The notes: generated from the sequence alone by a model not told the origin. A stretch of 64,000 nt of DNA from Nocardioides sp. (GCF_014360585.1 NZ_JACIXG010000005.1:1-64000), one strand, 5' to 3'; shown: positions 44,014-53,371, numbered from the stretch's first letter. Made by a program: numbers and translations.

Positions 44014-44515
44014 CCCGTATCCTGGCCCGAACAGCTCAAGCGGGGGCCCGAACCGCAAGCTGATCGGCTGGTCGATCGTCGCCGTCTGCGTCGTGATCGC
44101 CCTCATCATCGCGATCGTCGTCTCCTCGAACGACGGGAACAGCCCTGAGAAGTACCTGCGCGACAACTTCGACCACGTGAGCGGCACCGACCCCGACACC
44201 GACGCCGGGATCGTCTTCGAAGACGACGGCGCAGTGACCTCGGTCGCCGACAAGATCGCGGCCGACACGAAAGCCGACGAGAACCGCGCCGACGGCTCCA
44301 ACCAGTACCTGCGCTACGACGACGACTGGCTGGTCGTGGTCGAGCCGCGGGAGCCGTCGGGATCGACGATCACCCTCTACGAGTACGACCGCGGCTATCG
44401 CAATCACGCCACCGTGATCGGACTGTGGGGCTGGAGCAGCTTCTACGGCCGCAACACCGGTGGCGGCAGCAGCGGCGGTTCCTTCCGCGGCGGCGGCAGC
44501 GGATCCGGCAAGTGA
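44006..44515 (+). CDS. DUF4247-domain membrane protein
   Basis: 169 residues. A short Pro/Ser-rich head, one membrane helix (about 19-41) and an extracytoplasmic domain: YLRDNFDHVSG, SVADKIAADTK, DDWLVVVEPREPSGSTITLY, ending in a GlyGlySer-rich tail (GGGSSGGSFRGGGSGSGK). Matches DUF4247. Function unknown. GTG 44006 lies after GAGGAGG and overlaps the DUF2617 stop by eight bases. Confidence 0.85.
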   Translation: MSDPYPGPNSSSGGPNRKLIGWSIVAVCVVIALIIAIVVSSNDGNSPEKYLRDNFDHVSGTDPDTDAGIVFEDDGAVTSVADKIAADTKADENRADGSNQYLRYDDDWLVVVEPREPSGSTITLYEYDRGYRNHATVIGLWGWSSFYGRNTGGGSSGGSFRGGGSGSGK

Positions 44516-44539
44516 CCACCTCAGACTTGGAGATGAACG

Positions 44540-44962
44540 ATGAATGACCTGTTGAGCGGACTGCTGTCCACCGTCGCCTTCGCAGCCCTCGGGCTGATCC
44601 TGCTGGTGATCGGCTTCTACGTGATCGACCTGCTCACGCCCGGCAAGCTGGGGCAGCTGATCTTCGTGGAGCACCGCCGCGACCCGGCGCTGCTGCTCGG
44701 CTCCTCGGTCCTCGCGATCGCCACGATCGTGGCCACCTCGATCTACACCGCGGAGGTGGACACGCTCCACGGCCTCGCCGGGACCGCTGCGTACGGATTC
44801 GTCGGGATCTTCCTGCTGGCGGTCGCCTTCGTGATCCTTGATCTGCTGACGCCTGGGCGGCTCGGTGAGCTGATGACCGACGACAAGGACGACCCTGCGA
44901 TCTGGGTCACCGTCGCCGTGCAGCTGGCCGTGGGCGTGATCGTGGCGGCCTCGATCACGTGA
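44540..44962 (+). CDS. DUF350 membrane protein
   Basis: 140 residues made of two similar halves, each with two membrane helices and the sequence VIDLLTPGKLGQLI / ILDLLTPGRLGELM, the DUF350 duplication. Acidic residues lie within the helices. DUF350 proteins accompany polyamine-synthase-like genes; their biochemical role is not established. 24 bases after DUF4247, with the GAGATGAACG region giving a weak ribosome site; the stop overlaps the next GTG. Confidence 0.88.
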   Translation: MNDLLSGLLSTVAFAALGLILLVIGFYVIDLLTPGKLGQLIFVEHRRDPALLLGSSVLAIATIVATSIYTAEVDTLHGLAGTAAYGFVGIFLLAVAFVILDLLTPGRLGELMTDDKDDPAIWVTVAVQLAVGVIVAASIT

Positions 44963-46530
44963 GTCTCACGCTTCCCTCGTTGACTGCGATGCCGGAGGGA
45001 CGGGCGGCCCGGCTGCTCGTCCTGGCGGCGGTGTTCGTCTGCGCCGCCTGCGGGCTGGTCTACGAGCTCGCGCTGGTGACGCTGGGAAGCTATCTGCTCG
45101 GCAACTCGATCGCGCAGACCTCGTTGGTGATCGCGGTGTCGATGTTCGCCATGGGCATCGGCGCCGTGCTCGCCAAGCCGCTCACCGCGCGGCCGCTGCG
45201 CGCCTTCGTGGGCGTGGAGATCGCGCTGGCGGCGGTCGGCGGCGCCGCGGTGCCGGCGCTCTACGCCTCGTTCGCGTGGCTGCATCTCTACACGCCGATG
45301 ATGCTGCTGGTGACGTTCCTGATCGGCGCGCTGGTCGGCGCCGAGATCCCGCTGCTGATGGAGCTGCTGCAGCGGCTCCGGCGTCAGCAGGCCTCGCACG
45401 CGGTCGCCGACATCAACGCGGTCGACTACGTGGGTGCGCTCCTCGGCGGGCTGGCCTTCCCGTTCCTGCTGCTGCCGACGCTGGGGCTGCTGGTGGGGAC
45501 CGTGGCCACCGCAGCGCTCAACGTCATCGCGGCATGGATGGTCGGAGTGGCGCTGGCCGGCTCACGCGGACAGCGCGGGCTCGTCTCGGCGGTCTGCGGC
45601 GTGCTCGCCGTCGCGCTCGGCACCACCGCGGTGATGGCCGACAGCTTCGAGCTCAGCGCCCGGCAGGCCCTCTACCGCGACCCGATCATCCACTCCGAGC
45701 GCTCGACCTATCAGGAGATCGTGGTGACTCGAGGCGCTCCGGTCGGGCCGGAGTTCGACGACGTACGCCTCTTCCTCGACGGTGACCTGCAGTTCTCCTC
45801 GCTGGACGAGTACCGCTATCACGAGATGCTCGTCCACCCGGCGATGAACGGTCCGCACCAGCGGGTCCTGATCCTCGGCGGCGGCGACGGTCTCGGGGCC
45901 CGCGAGGTGCTGCGCTATCAGTCGGTCTCTTCGGTGACGCTGGTCGATCTCGACCCTGCTGTGGTGTCGCTGGCGCGTTCCTTCGAGCCGGTCTCGTCGC
46001 TGACGTCGGGCTCCTTGGAGGACTCCCGGCTGACGTACGTCGCCGCCGACGCGTTCTCCTGGGTGCGGGACTACTCGGGGGCGCCGTTCGACGTGGTGAT
46101 CGCCGACTTCCCGGACCCGGACTCGACCGCACTGGCCAAGCTCTACTCGGTCGAGAACTACAGCATGATCGCGCGGCTGCTGGCTCCGTCCGGGCGGATG
46201 GTGGTGCAGGCGGGCAGCCCGTTCTTCGCCCCGGACGCGTTCTGGTCGGTGAGGCACACGCTCGCCGAGGCCGGCTACCGGACCACGCCGTACCAGGCCG
46301 ACGTGCCTTCCTTCGGCAACTGGGGATACATCCTGGCCGGACGGGAGCCGTCGGCTCCGGCCCTCGCGCTCGACGACGAGGCACCGGGCGGGCTGCGCTA
46401 CGCCAGCGACTCCGTGCTCGCGGCCGCCTCCTCGTTCCCGCCGGACCGTGCCGAGCGGCCGACCTCGGTCACCACGCTGCTGGATCCGGCGATCCTTGAC
46501 TACGCCCGGAAGGGCTGGGTGGGTTACTGA
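44959..46530 (+). CDS. Membrane-fused polyamine aminopropyltransferase
   Basis: 523 residues. The N-terminal half has seven membrane helices (first: LLVLAAVFVCAACGLVYELA). The C-terminal half is a spermidine-synthase fold: FLDGDLQFSSLDEYRYHEML, the nucleotide-binding GGGDGLGAREVLRY with VTLVDLDPAV, and IADFPDPDSTALAKLYS. Classical soluble SpeE is about 280 residues, so this is the actinobacterial membrane-anchored form. Transfers an aminopropyl group from decarboxylated SAM to a diamine or a related acceptor. Overlaps both neighbours. Confidence 0.9.
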   Translation: MSLTLPSLTAMPEGRAARLLVLAAVFVCAACGLVYELALVTLGSYLLGNSIAQTSLVIAVSMFAMGIGAVLAKPLTARPLRAFVGVEIALAAVGGAAVPALYASFAWLHLYTPMMLLVTFLIGALVGAEIPLLMELLQRLRRQQASHAVADINAVDYVGALLGGLAFPFLLLPTLGLLVGTVATAALNVIAAWMVGVALAGSRGQRGLVSAVCGVLAVALGTTAVMADSFELSARQALYRDPIIHSERSTYQEIVVTRGAPVGPEFDDVRLFLDGDLQFSSLDEYRYHEMLVHPAMNGPHQRVLILGGGDGLGAREVLRYQSVSSVTLVDLDPAVVSLARSFEPVSSLTSGSLEDSRLTYVAADAFSWVRDYSGAPFDVVIADFPDPDSTALAKLYSVENYSMIARLLAPSGRMVVQAGSPFFAPDAFWSVRHTLAEAGYRTTPYQADVPSFGNWGYILAGREPSAPALALDDEAPGGLRYASDSVLAAASSFPPDRAERPTSVTTLLDPAILDYARKGWVGY

Positions 46531-47555
46531 TGTTCTTCCTGATCCGACTGGTCCGACGGACCTCTCAGCACTCCGCGTGGGTGCTCCCGCTCGCGATCAC
46601 CGGCTTCGTCTTCGTCACCGGCTGGATCGCGATGGCGTTGGCCCAGCCGGGCAGCGAGATCGCACAGCCGGCCAACTACTGGTGGTGGTTCCTGGTCACC
46701 GCGACCACGGTCGGCTACGGCGACTTCTTCCCGGAGACCACCGGGGGCCGACTCGTCGGGGCGTACGTCGTCTTCGGCTCCATCACCACCCTCGCCATCT
46801 TGTTCAGCCGGATCTCGGCAATCATCGAGAACGCCAAAGGACGCCGCATGCGTGGAGAGATCGACTTCAGCGGACACAACCACATCGTTCTGCTCGGCTA
46901 CACCGCCGGCCGCACCGAGCGGCTCCTGGTCGAGCTGCTCGCCGAGCCCGAGCGAGAGGTCGTGCTCGCGACCTGGGAGGACCAGCTCTCCGAGCACCCG
47001 CAGCCCGGAGAGCACCGCCTCCACTTCGTACGCGGCGACATCACCGATCTCGACGTGCTCGCTCGCACCGGCCTGTCCGGTGCGCACAGCGTCCTCATCG
47101 ACGCACGCGACGACAACGAGGCGGTCACGCTCACCGTCGCCGCCAACGCGGCTGCGCCCTCGGTGCACACGATCGTGGCGCTGCGGGATCTTCGGGTGCA
47201 GCGCACGATCTTCCGCGTCGACACCACCGTCCACTGCATCCAGTGGCACAACACCCAGCTGATCGCCGAGGAGCTCAGCGATCCGGGGATCGCGGAGGTC
47301 TACCAGGAGCTCGCCACCGCCGGCGGCAAGGGCACCTACTCGCTCACGGTTCCTTCCGGGGCGGCGACGGTGGCCGCCGGCGCTTGGCAGTCCGCTCTCG
47401 GTCGCTCGCACAGCGCCACGGTCCTGGCTGTCCGCACCGACGACGGCATCCAGGTCAGCCCGTCGTGGGACCTTCCCATCGCTCCTGGGGCGCGGCTCTT
47501 CTACATCGCTGACGAGCGCCTGGACTACGGCGAGGTCGCCGGGTCGCTCGGCTGA
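46530..47555 (+). CDS. K+ channel with RCK (TrkA-N) domain
   Basis: 341 residues. Two membrane helices flank a pore loop with the selectivity filter TATTVGYGDFFPETTGGR. The cytosolic RCK/TrkA-N domain begins HNHIVLLGYTAGRTERLLVE and continues with VRGDITDLDVLARTGLSGA; a C-terminal TrkA-C-like part follows. A two-helix, probably tetrameric K+ channel gated by a nucleotide or ion. ATG 46530 overlaps the aminopropyltransferase stop (TGATG). Ends the six-gene operon just before a strong terminator. Confidence 0.92.
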   Translation: MFFLIRLVRRTSQHSAWVLPLAITGFVFVTGWIAMALAQPGSEIAQPANYWWWFLVTATTVGYGDFFPETTGGRLVGAYVVFGSITTLAILFSRISAIIENAKGRRMRGEIDFSGHNHIVLLGYTAGRTERLLVELLAEPEREVVLATWEDQLSEHPQPGEHRLHFVRGDITDLDVLARTGLSGAHSVLIDARDDNEAVTLTVAANAAAPSVHTIVALRDLRVQRTIFRVDTTVHCIQWHNTQLIAEELSDPGIAEVYQELATAGGKGTYSLTVPSGAATVAAGAWQSALGRSHSATVLAVRTDDGIQVSPSWDLPIAPGARLFYIADERLDYGEVAGSLG

Positions 47556-47565
47556 CGGGTGGGTC

Positions 47566-47599
47566 TCGCGGGTGAAAGAAAAGTTTCTTTCACCCGCGA
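47566..47599 (+). terminator. Terminator of the polyamine/K+ operon
   Basis: Arms TCGCGGGTGAAAGAA (47566-47580) and TTCTTTCACCCGCGA (47585-47599), loop AAGT. Begins 10 bases after the channel stop. Confidence 0.85.
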
Positions 47600-47629
47600 C
47601 GAGACAGTCGGTCGAGCTAGGTTGCCGCG

Positions 47630-48064
47630 ATGGACTGCTACAACTGCCGCAACAGCGCCCTCGAGTCCCTGCCGCCACGCGAGTCGATCGTCCGTACGCC
47701 GCACTGGCGGGGCGGCCACGCGTTCAACACCACGCTCCCCGGTTGGTTGGTCCTCGCACCGATCCGGCATGTCACCGCTCTCGACGAGCTCCCGGTCGAA
47801 GCCCACGCCGAGCTGGGCACGCTGCTCGGCTCGTTGTCGGGCGCGTTGCGGGCCGTGACCGGGTGCGTGAAGACGTACATCATGCAGTTCTCCGAAGCCG
47901 AGGGGTTCGATCACCTGCACGTGCACCTGGTGCCCCGGATGGCCGATCACCCTGCTGGCCTGAGGGGTCCGAACGTGTTCGCCTACATGACCGACGACGA
48001 GACCCAGTGGGTGTCCGAGGCCGAACGCGACCGGCTGGCGCTGGAACTTCGCAGCCGGTTGTGA
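47630..48064 (+). CDS. HIT-family hydrolase
   Basis: 144 residues. Histidine triad HLHVHLVPR near residue 95 and an N-terminal CYNC pair that could bind zinc. HIT proteins cleave phosphate-linked nucleoside conjugates such as adenosine phosphoramidates or dinucleoside polyphosphates. Downstream sequence (FAYMTDDETQWVSEAERD) is not diagnostic. ATG 47630 right after the previous terminator, so it has its own promoter. Convergent with topA; the two share the hairpin at 48058-48103. Confidence 0.88.
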   Translation: MDCYNCRNSALESLPPRESIVRTPHWRGGHAFNTTLPGWLVLAPIRHVTALDELPVEAHAELGTLLGSLSGALRAVTGCVKTYIMQFSEAEGFDHLHVHLVPRMADHPAGLRGPNVFAYMTDDETQWVSEAERDRLALELRSRL

Positions 48065-48103
48065 AGCTGAGAGTGGCCAATAGGCAACGCTCAGCTTCAC
48101 AAC
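48058..48103. terminator. Convergent terminator between HIT gene and topA
   Basis: Perfect 14-base arms GTTGTGAAGCTGAG (48058-48071) and CTCAGCTTCACAAC (48090-48103) around an 18-base loop; it overlaps the end of the HIT gene and stops four bases before the topA stop. Confidence 0.75.
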
Positions 48104-48107
48104 CCGA

Positions 48108-50825
48108 TCAAGACTTCTTGGCCGCAGCCTTCTTGGTCGTCTTCTTGGCGGTCGATTTCTTCGCCGGGGCCTTCTTGGTGGCCTTCTTCGTGGCCTTCTT
48201 GGCCGTCTTCTTCGTGGTCCGCTTGGCGCTCTTCTTCGCCGGGCCCTTGGCCCGCTTGTCGGCGAGCAGCTCGGCGGCGCGCTCGGCGGTCAGGGTCTCC
48301 AGGTCGTCGGCGGCGCGGAGCGTGGCGTTGTATTCACCATCGGTCACGTAGGGACCGAAGCGGCCGTCCTTGACCACCATCGGCTGCCCGGAGACAGGGT
48401 CGGGGCCGAGCTCCTTGAGGGGCGGCTTGGCCGCGGCACGGCCGCGCTGCTTCGGCTGGGCGTAGATCTGCTCAGCCTCCTCCAGCGTGATCGTGAGCAG
48501 CTGGTCCTCGGAGCTCAGAGTGCGGGAGTCGGTGCCCTTCTTCAGATAGGGCCCGTAGCGACCGTTCTGCGCGGTGATCTCCTCGCCGTCGGCGGCGGTG
48601 CCGACGACCCGCGGGAGGGTCAGCAGCTTGACCGCGTCCTCGAGCGTGATGGTCTGGAGACTCATCGACTTGAAGAGGCTCGCGGTGCGGGGTTTGGCGC
48701 TCTTCTTCGCGTCTTCCGGGAGCTGCTCGGTGACGTAGGGACCGAAGCGGCCGCTCTTGGCGACGACGGTGAGCCCGGTCTCGGGGTGGACGCCGAGGTT
48801 CAGCTCCTCACCGGCCGGGTTGGCGAAGAGCTCCTTCGCCTTCTCCAGGGTGAGCTCGTCCGGAGGCAGGTCGTCGGGGACGTTGGCACGCACCGCGAAC
48901 GGGGTGCCGTCGTCGCCCGGACCCTCGATGTAGGGGCCGTAGCGACCGACTCGGAGGTTGACCCCCGACTCCGGGTCGCCGACCGGGAACGTCGCCAGCT
49001 CGCGGGCATCGATGTCGCCGAGACCGTCGACCAGCGGCTTGAGACCCTTGACCCGCTCGGAGCCGAAGTAGAACTCCCCGAGCTCGGTGGTCATGTCCTT
49101 GACGCCCCTGGCGATCTCGTCGAGGTTCTCCTCCATGCTCGCCGTGAACCGGTAGTCGATCTGCCGGGGGAAGTGCTCCTCCAGCAGCCTGACCACCGAG
49201 AACGCGACCCAGGCAGGAACCAGGGCGGTGCCCTTCTTGAAGACGTAGCCACGGTTGATGATCGTCTGGATGATGCTCGCGTAGGTCGACGGGCGGCCGA
49301 TCTCGCGCTCCTCCAGCTCGCGAACCAGGGTCGCCTCCGTGTAGCGAGCCGGCGGCTTGGTCTCGTGACCGTCGGCGGTGAGGCTGGCCGCGTTGACCGT
49401 GTCTCCCTCGGCGAGGTTCGGGAGCCGGGTCTGCTGGTCGTCGGAGGTCTGCTCGGCGGAGTCGGTGCCCTCGACGTACGCCTTCAGGAAGCCGTGGAAG
49501 GTGATCACCCGGCCGGTCGCGGAGAAGACCACGTCCTCGCCGGTGGCCGCCTGGGCGCCCAGCCGGATGGCGACGGAGCGGCCGACGGCGTCCTTCATCT
49601 GGGAGGCGACGGTGCGCATCCAGATCAGCTCGTAGAGACGGAACTGGTCTCCGGTGAGGCCGGTCTGCGCCGGCGTCCGGAACGAGTCACCGGCGGGGCG
49701 GATGGCCTCGTGGGCCTCCTGGGCGTTCTTGACCTTGGAGGCGTACGTCCGGGGAGTGTCGGGCAGGTACTCGGCGCCGTAGAGCTCCCTGACCTGAGCG
49801 CGGGCCGCGTTGACGGCGTCTCCGCTCAAGGTCGTGGAGTCCGTACGCATGTAGGTGATGTGGCCGTTCTCGTAGAGGCGCTGGGCGACCGACATGGTCG
49901 TCGACGCGGTCATCCCGAGCTTGCGGCTGGCCTCCTGCTGCATCGTGGTGGTGCGGAAGGGGGCGTAGGGGCTGCGCTTGTAGGGCTTGGACTCGACCGA
50001 GCGGACCTCGTAGGTCTGTCCCTCGAGACCGGCCACCAGGGCCTCGGCCCGACCGCGGTCGAGGTGGACGACCTTGTCGCTCTTGATGAGGCCGTCGGGA
50101 CCGAAGTCGGTGCCGCGGGCGACGCGGCCGCCGTCGATCGAGGTGATCTTGGCCGGGAACATCCGCGGATCGTGCTGCGAACCGGCGTCGAAGGTGCCGG
50201 CGAGGTCCCAGTAGGAGGCGGTCCTGAAGGCGATCCGCTCGCGCTCGCGGTCGACGACCAACCGGGTGGCGACGGACTGGACCCGCCCGGCGCTCAGCCG
50301 GGGCATGACCTTCTTCCAGAGCACCGGCGAGATCTCGTAGCCGTAGAGGCGATCGAGGATCCGTCGGCTCTCCTGAGCCTCCACGAGGTCCATGTCGAGC
50401 TCGCGCGGGTTCTCCGCGGCCGCGAGGATCGCGGGCTTGGTGATCTCGTGGAAGACCATCCGCTTGACCGGGATGCCCTTCTTCGGCTTCAGCTCGTCGA
50501 GGAGGTGCCAGGCGATCGCCTCTCCCTCGCGGTCCTCATCGGTGGCGAGGTAGAGCTCGTCGGCGTCCTTGAGGAGCGACTTGAGCTTGGCGATCTGCTT
50601 CTTCTTGTCGCTGGGCACGACGTAGTAAGGGGTGAAGCCGTTGTCGACATCGACGCCGAAGCGTCCCCACGGCTTGTCCTTGATCTTGGCGGGAGTGTCT
50701 GCCGCGCTCTGCGGAAGGTCGCGGATGTGCCCCACGGAGGCCTCGACGACATACCCCTGTCCGAGGTATCCGCCGATCTTCTGTGCCTTCGCCGGGGACT
50801 CGACGATCACCAACTTGTGTGCCAC
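48108..50825 (-). CDS. topA: DNA topoisomerase I
   Basis: 905 residues. TOPRIM domain at the N-terminus (KLVIVESPAKAQKIGGYLG, and DEDREGEAIAWHLL for metal), catalytic Tyr in GHITYMRTDST near residue 325. The C-terminus carries repeated TopA_C domains (FGPYVTEQLPE, YGPYLKKGTD, FGPYVTDGEYN) and a Lys/Ala-rich tail of about 45 residues, which actinobacterial TopA uses instead of zinc fingers for DNA binding and processivity. Removes negative supercoils. Start ATG 50825; promoter in the 326-base gap upstream. Confidence 0.97.
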   Translation of the reverse strand: MAHKLVIVESPAKAQKIGGYLGQGYVVEASVGHIRDLPQSAADTPAKIKDKPWGRFGVDVDNGFTPYYVVPSDKKKQIAKLKSLLKDADELYLATDEDREGEAIAWHLLDELKPKKGIPVKRMVFHEITKPAILAAAENPRELDMDLVEAQESRRILDRLYGYEISPVLWKKVMPRLSAGRVQSVATRLVVDRERERIAFRTASYWDLAGTFDAGSQHDPRMFPAKITSIDGGRVARGTDFGPDGLIKSDKVVHLDRGRAEALVAGLEGQTYEVRSVESKPYKRSPYAPFRTTTMQQEASRKLGMTASTTMSVAQRLYENGHITYMRTDSTTLSGDAVNAARAQVRELYGAEYLPDTPRTYASKVKNAQEAHEAIRPAGDSFRTPAQTGLTGDQFRLYELIWMRTVASQMKDAVGRSVAIRLGAQAATGEDVVFSATGRVITFHGFLKAYVEGTDSAEQTSDDQQTRLPNLAEGDTVNAASLTADGHETKPPARYTEATLVRELEEREIGRPSTYASIIQTIINRGYVFKKGTALVPAWVAFSVVRLLEEHFPRQIDYRFTASMEENLDEIARGVKDMTTELGEFYFGSERVKGLKPLVDGLGDIDARELATFPVGDPESGVNLRVGRYGPYIEGPGDDGTPFAVRANVPDDLPPDELTLEKAKELFANPAGEELNLGVHPETGLTVVAKSGRFGPYVTEQLPEDAKKSAKPRTASLFKSMSLQTITLEDAVKLLTLPRVVGTAADGEEITAQNGRYGPYLKKGTDSRTLSSEDQLLTITLEEAEQIYAQPKQRGRAAAKPPLKELGPDPVSGQPMVVKDGRFGPYVTDGEYNATLRAADDLETLTAERAAELLADKRAKGPAKKSAKRTTKKTAKKATKKATKKAPAKKSTAKKTTKKAAAKKS

Positions 50826-51151
50826 TGACGTCCTTATCTCACTGCAGCAGAGCCTGGCACCACTGACAAGCTCTGGCGAGCCACGTTAGCGCGTGTCTCC
50901 AGCCGGCATGGGTCCAGTCACCGCGGTTCATGCGGCACTGAGCTCTCGGACAACATGGCGTGTTGCCTTGGGCGCCGCGAAGACAATACCTAGCACGCTC
51001 AGGAGCGGGAGCGTGAAATCGGTGTCTCATCGTGGTCACCGCCGGATTGCCTCCGAGACGGCCGAAGAGCGGCTCGAACGGTTCTGTCGGTGGTCGTCCG
51101 TATGGTGTCTTCCGAGGACGGCGAGACCAATCAACCGAGAGGTCTCTGCTG
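50826..51151. other. Gene-free divergent region between topA and 51152
   Basis: No coding frame with actinobacterial codon bias and no recognised family. It must carry the topA promoter (minus strand) and the promoter of the plus-strand gene. I see no convincing supercoiling-sensitive element, riboswitch or repeat. Confidence 0.5.
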
Positions 51152-51919
51152 ATGAACGACACCGAATACATCGACGCTGAATACATCGACTACGTGGAAG
51201 GTCTGGCCACTCCCCCGGAGCATCTGGTGTGCTCCGAGTGCGCGCAGCTGCTCACCCGGACCAACCTGATCCTGGAGCGGCTGGAGGCCGAGCTGACCAG
51301 GCCGCGCTGGGTGGAGCCGGCGACGCCGTCGCGACCGGATCACGAGGTGGCGCTGGACTGGCTGGCCGCGCTGTGCGGCGGCCACGAGGCGGTCACCGCG
51401 CTGGATGCCGCGCCGCTGACCGAGGACGCGCTGGATCTTCCGATCGTGGAGGACTCGGCGGGGCGTACGCAGCTGGAGGCGGTGGCCGCCCTGCTCGACG
51501 AGGTCGCGGCGGACTTCCCGGTCGAGGTCGGCTTCGCGCTCCGGCGGGCGCTGCTGCGGCTGTGGGAGATCGACCCACTCGTCGTCGACCGGCCCACCCC
51601 ACCGGCTCATGTGGCAGCCGGGATCGTGTGGACGGTCCTGGGCGCCAACGGACTGGCCGGGCCGGGTGGTCTGGTCACCGCGACCGCGCTCAAGGATCGG
51701 CTGGGCGTGAAAAAGATGCCGTCGGCCTACGGCAAGCAGCTGGCCGCCGCGCTCCGCGGTTTCTGGCCGTGGCAGACCCAGCGACCGTGGGGTCTGCGCG
51801 ACCTTCCCGACCTCGAGCCGCTCGGCTATCCAGACCTGCTCGTCTCGAGCGTGCGCAGACGCCTGATCAGGCTGCGGGACCAGGCGTGCCTTGTGCGGGA
51901 CGGAGGAAGCCCTCGCTGA
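51152..51919 (+). CDS. Conserved-looking hypothetical protein
   Basis: 255 residues, not recognised. Acidic N-terminus with a duplicated DTEYIDAEYIDY, a CSEC pair (about residue 27-30), then a largely helical protein (LVCSECAQLLTRTNLILERL, VEVGFALRRALLRLWEID, HVAAGIVWTVLGANG) with a final basic region (LRDLPDLEPLGYPDLLVSS). The segment VTATALKDRLGVKKMPSAYG looks like a DNA-binding or peptidyl-carrier helix pair, but I would not assign one. ATG 51152 after GAGAGG. The last 53 bases overlap the 3' end of the convergent methyltransferase gene. Confidence 0.65.
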   Translation: MNDTEYIDAEYIDYVEGLATPPEHLVCSECAQLLTRTNLILERLEAELTRPRWVEPATPSRPDHEVALDWLAALCGGHEAVTALDAAPLTEDALDLPIVEDSAGRTQLEAVAALLDEVAADFPVEVGFALRRALLRLWEIDPLVVDRPTPPAHVAAGIVWTVLGANGLAGPGGLVTATALKDRLGVKKMPSAYGKQLAAALRGFWPWQTQRPWGLRDLPDLEPLGYPDLLVSSVRRRLIRLRDQACLVRDGGSPR

Positions 51920-53345
51920 CCAGCTCCCGGGCGATCGGCAGATAGCTGCTCCGCACGACCGCGGGGTCGCGGTCGAGGATCTGCGCGAGCGCGTCGAGGA
52001 TCTGGCCGACAGCCAGGTCACCGTCGCAGGCGCCCGCGAAGGCAGCCTCGATCGTGTCGGCCTGGCGGGCGCGCCGCAGGCCGCGCTGCTGGCGCAGCAC
52101 GACGGTGCTCGGGTCCTCGGCGCCGGGCTGGCCGAGAGTCTCCTGCTGGACGTCCTCGGCGAGCACCAGGATCGACTCTTCGGTGACCTCGACGCGAGCG
52201 GCGTCGCCCCATGCCTTCAGCGCCGGCGCGATCGGCTGCTCGACGTCGTAGGGCCACTCGAGGAGTTCGCGCTTCGGGTTGCTGACGTCGGTGCGGTGCA
52301 AGCTGATCCAGCCGAACCCGACGCCCTCGATCCGCTGCTCCTCGAACCACGAGAGCCAGGTGTCGTAGCGGGTCAGGTAGTCCTCGGAACCATGGTGTCC
52401 GGAGTCCTTGAGCCAGAGCTCGACGTACGACGCCGGGTCGAGCACCTCACGCTGGACCACGAGCGCGTCGACGTCGTTGCCGAGCCAGCCCTCGAGGCGG
52501 TCGTCCCAGGGCTGGTCCTCGGAGATGATCCAGTTGCCCAGGATCTGACACCAACCACCCTCGGTGAGAATCCCCGGCGCGGCCCTGACGATGTCCTCGA
52601 CCACCCGGTCGCCCGGGAGGCCGGAGTCACGGTAGACCAGGCGCTCGCCGGTTGCCGGGCTGATCACGAAGGGCGGGTTGGTGGCGATCAGATCGAAGCG
52701 CTCACCGGCGACGGGCTCGAAGAACGACCCGTTGCGTACGTCGATACGGTCTGCGACGTCGTTGAGCGCGGCGTTGAACGCGGTGATCCACAGGGCTCGC
52801 TGGTTCACGTCGGTCGCGACCACTCGGTCGCTGTGCGTGGCGAGGTGGAGGGCCTGGACACCGCAGCCGGTGCCGAGGTCGAGCGCGGTGCCGACCTGGT
52901 CGCGGATGGTCAGCTGCGCGAGCGAGGTCGAGGCCGGGCTGACCCCGAGCACGTGCTCGGGGCCGATGCGCTGGGGGCCGCCGTCGAGCCCTGGGGTGAG
53001 GTCGGAGACGACCCACAGGGCGGTGTCATCGGTGGCGTACGGGCGGACGTCGAGACGGGCGGCAACCTCGCCCACCGACTGCTCGAGGATCCCCTCGACG
53101 GCAAGCCGATCGACGAGCCCTGGGAGGGCCGCTTCGGCGTGGTCGAGCGGCACCGTCGTCTGCAGCAGGAAGAGTCGGATGAGGGTCTCGAGCGGCGAGC
53201 CACCGTGGGTGCGCCGACGGCCCGGCAGGGTCTCGTTTCGGCTCAGCGCGCTGTGAGCGGTCGGACCGAGCAGCTCGGCGACGGAGTCGTAGGAGAAGTC
53301 GGCCTGCTGGAGGGCTTCACGAAGTCGGTGCGGGAGATCACTCAC
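51867..53345 (-). CDS. N6/N5-type methyltransferase with NPPF motif
   Basis: 492 residues. N-terminal 150 residues are a helical domain (SDLPHRLREALQQADFSYDS), then a class I SAM fold: ALDLGTGCGVQALHLA (motif I), VATDVNQRALWITAFNA and LIATNPPFVISPA, the NPPF/Y motif of enzymes that methylate planar NH groups (adenine, guanine or Gln). The long C-terminal part is specific to this actinobacterial family. Substrate unknown; rRNA or protein Gln are the natural guesses. GTG/ATG 53345. Convergent overlap with the hypothetical gene. Confidence 0.82.
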   Translation of the reverse strand: MSDLPHRLREALQQADFSYDSVAELLGPTAHSALSRNETLPGRRRTHGGSPLETLIRLFLLQTTVPLDHAEAALPGLVDRLAVEGILEQSVGEVAARLDVRPYATDDTALWVVSDLTPGLDGGPQRIGPEHVLGVSPASTSLAQLTIRDQVGTALDLGTGCGVQALHLATHSDRVVATDVNQRALWITAFNAALNDVADRIDVRNGSFFEPVAGERFDLIATNPPFVISPATGERLVYRDSGLPGDRVVEDIVRAAPGILTEGGWCQILGNWIISEDQPWDDRLEGWLGNDVDALVVQREVLDPASYVELWLKDSGHHGSEDYLTRYDTWLSWFEEQRIEGVGFGWISLHRTDVSNPKRELLEWPYDVEQPIAPALKAWGDAARVEVTEESILVLAEDVQQETLGQPGAEDPSTVVLRQQRGLRRARQADTIEAAFAGACDGDLAVGQILDALAQILDRDPAVVRSSYLPIARELVSEGFLRPAQGTPGPAA

Positions 53346-53371
53346 ACCTGGAGCCTAATGCGCTACCAGCG

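Noticed and set aside
48108..48245. Lys/Ala-rich repeat at the end of topA as a frameshift or low-quality sequence
   Set aside because: Lysine-rich tails are normal for actinobacterial topoisomerase I.
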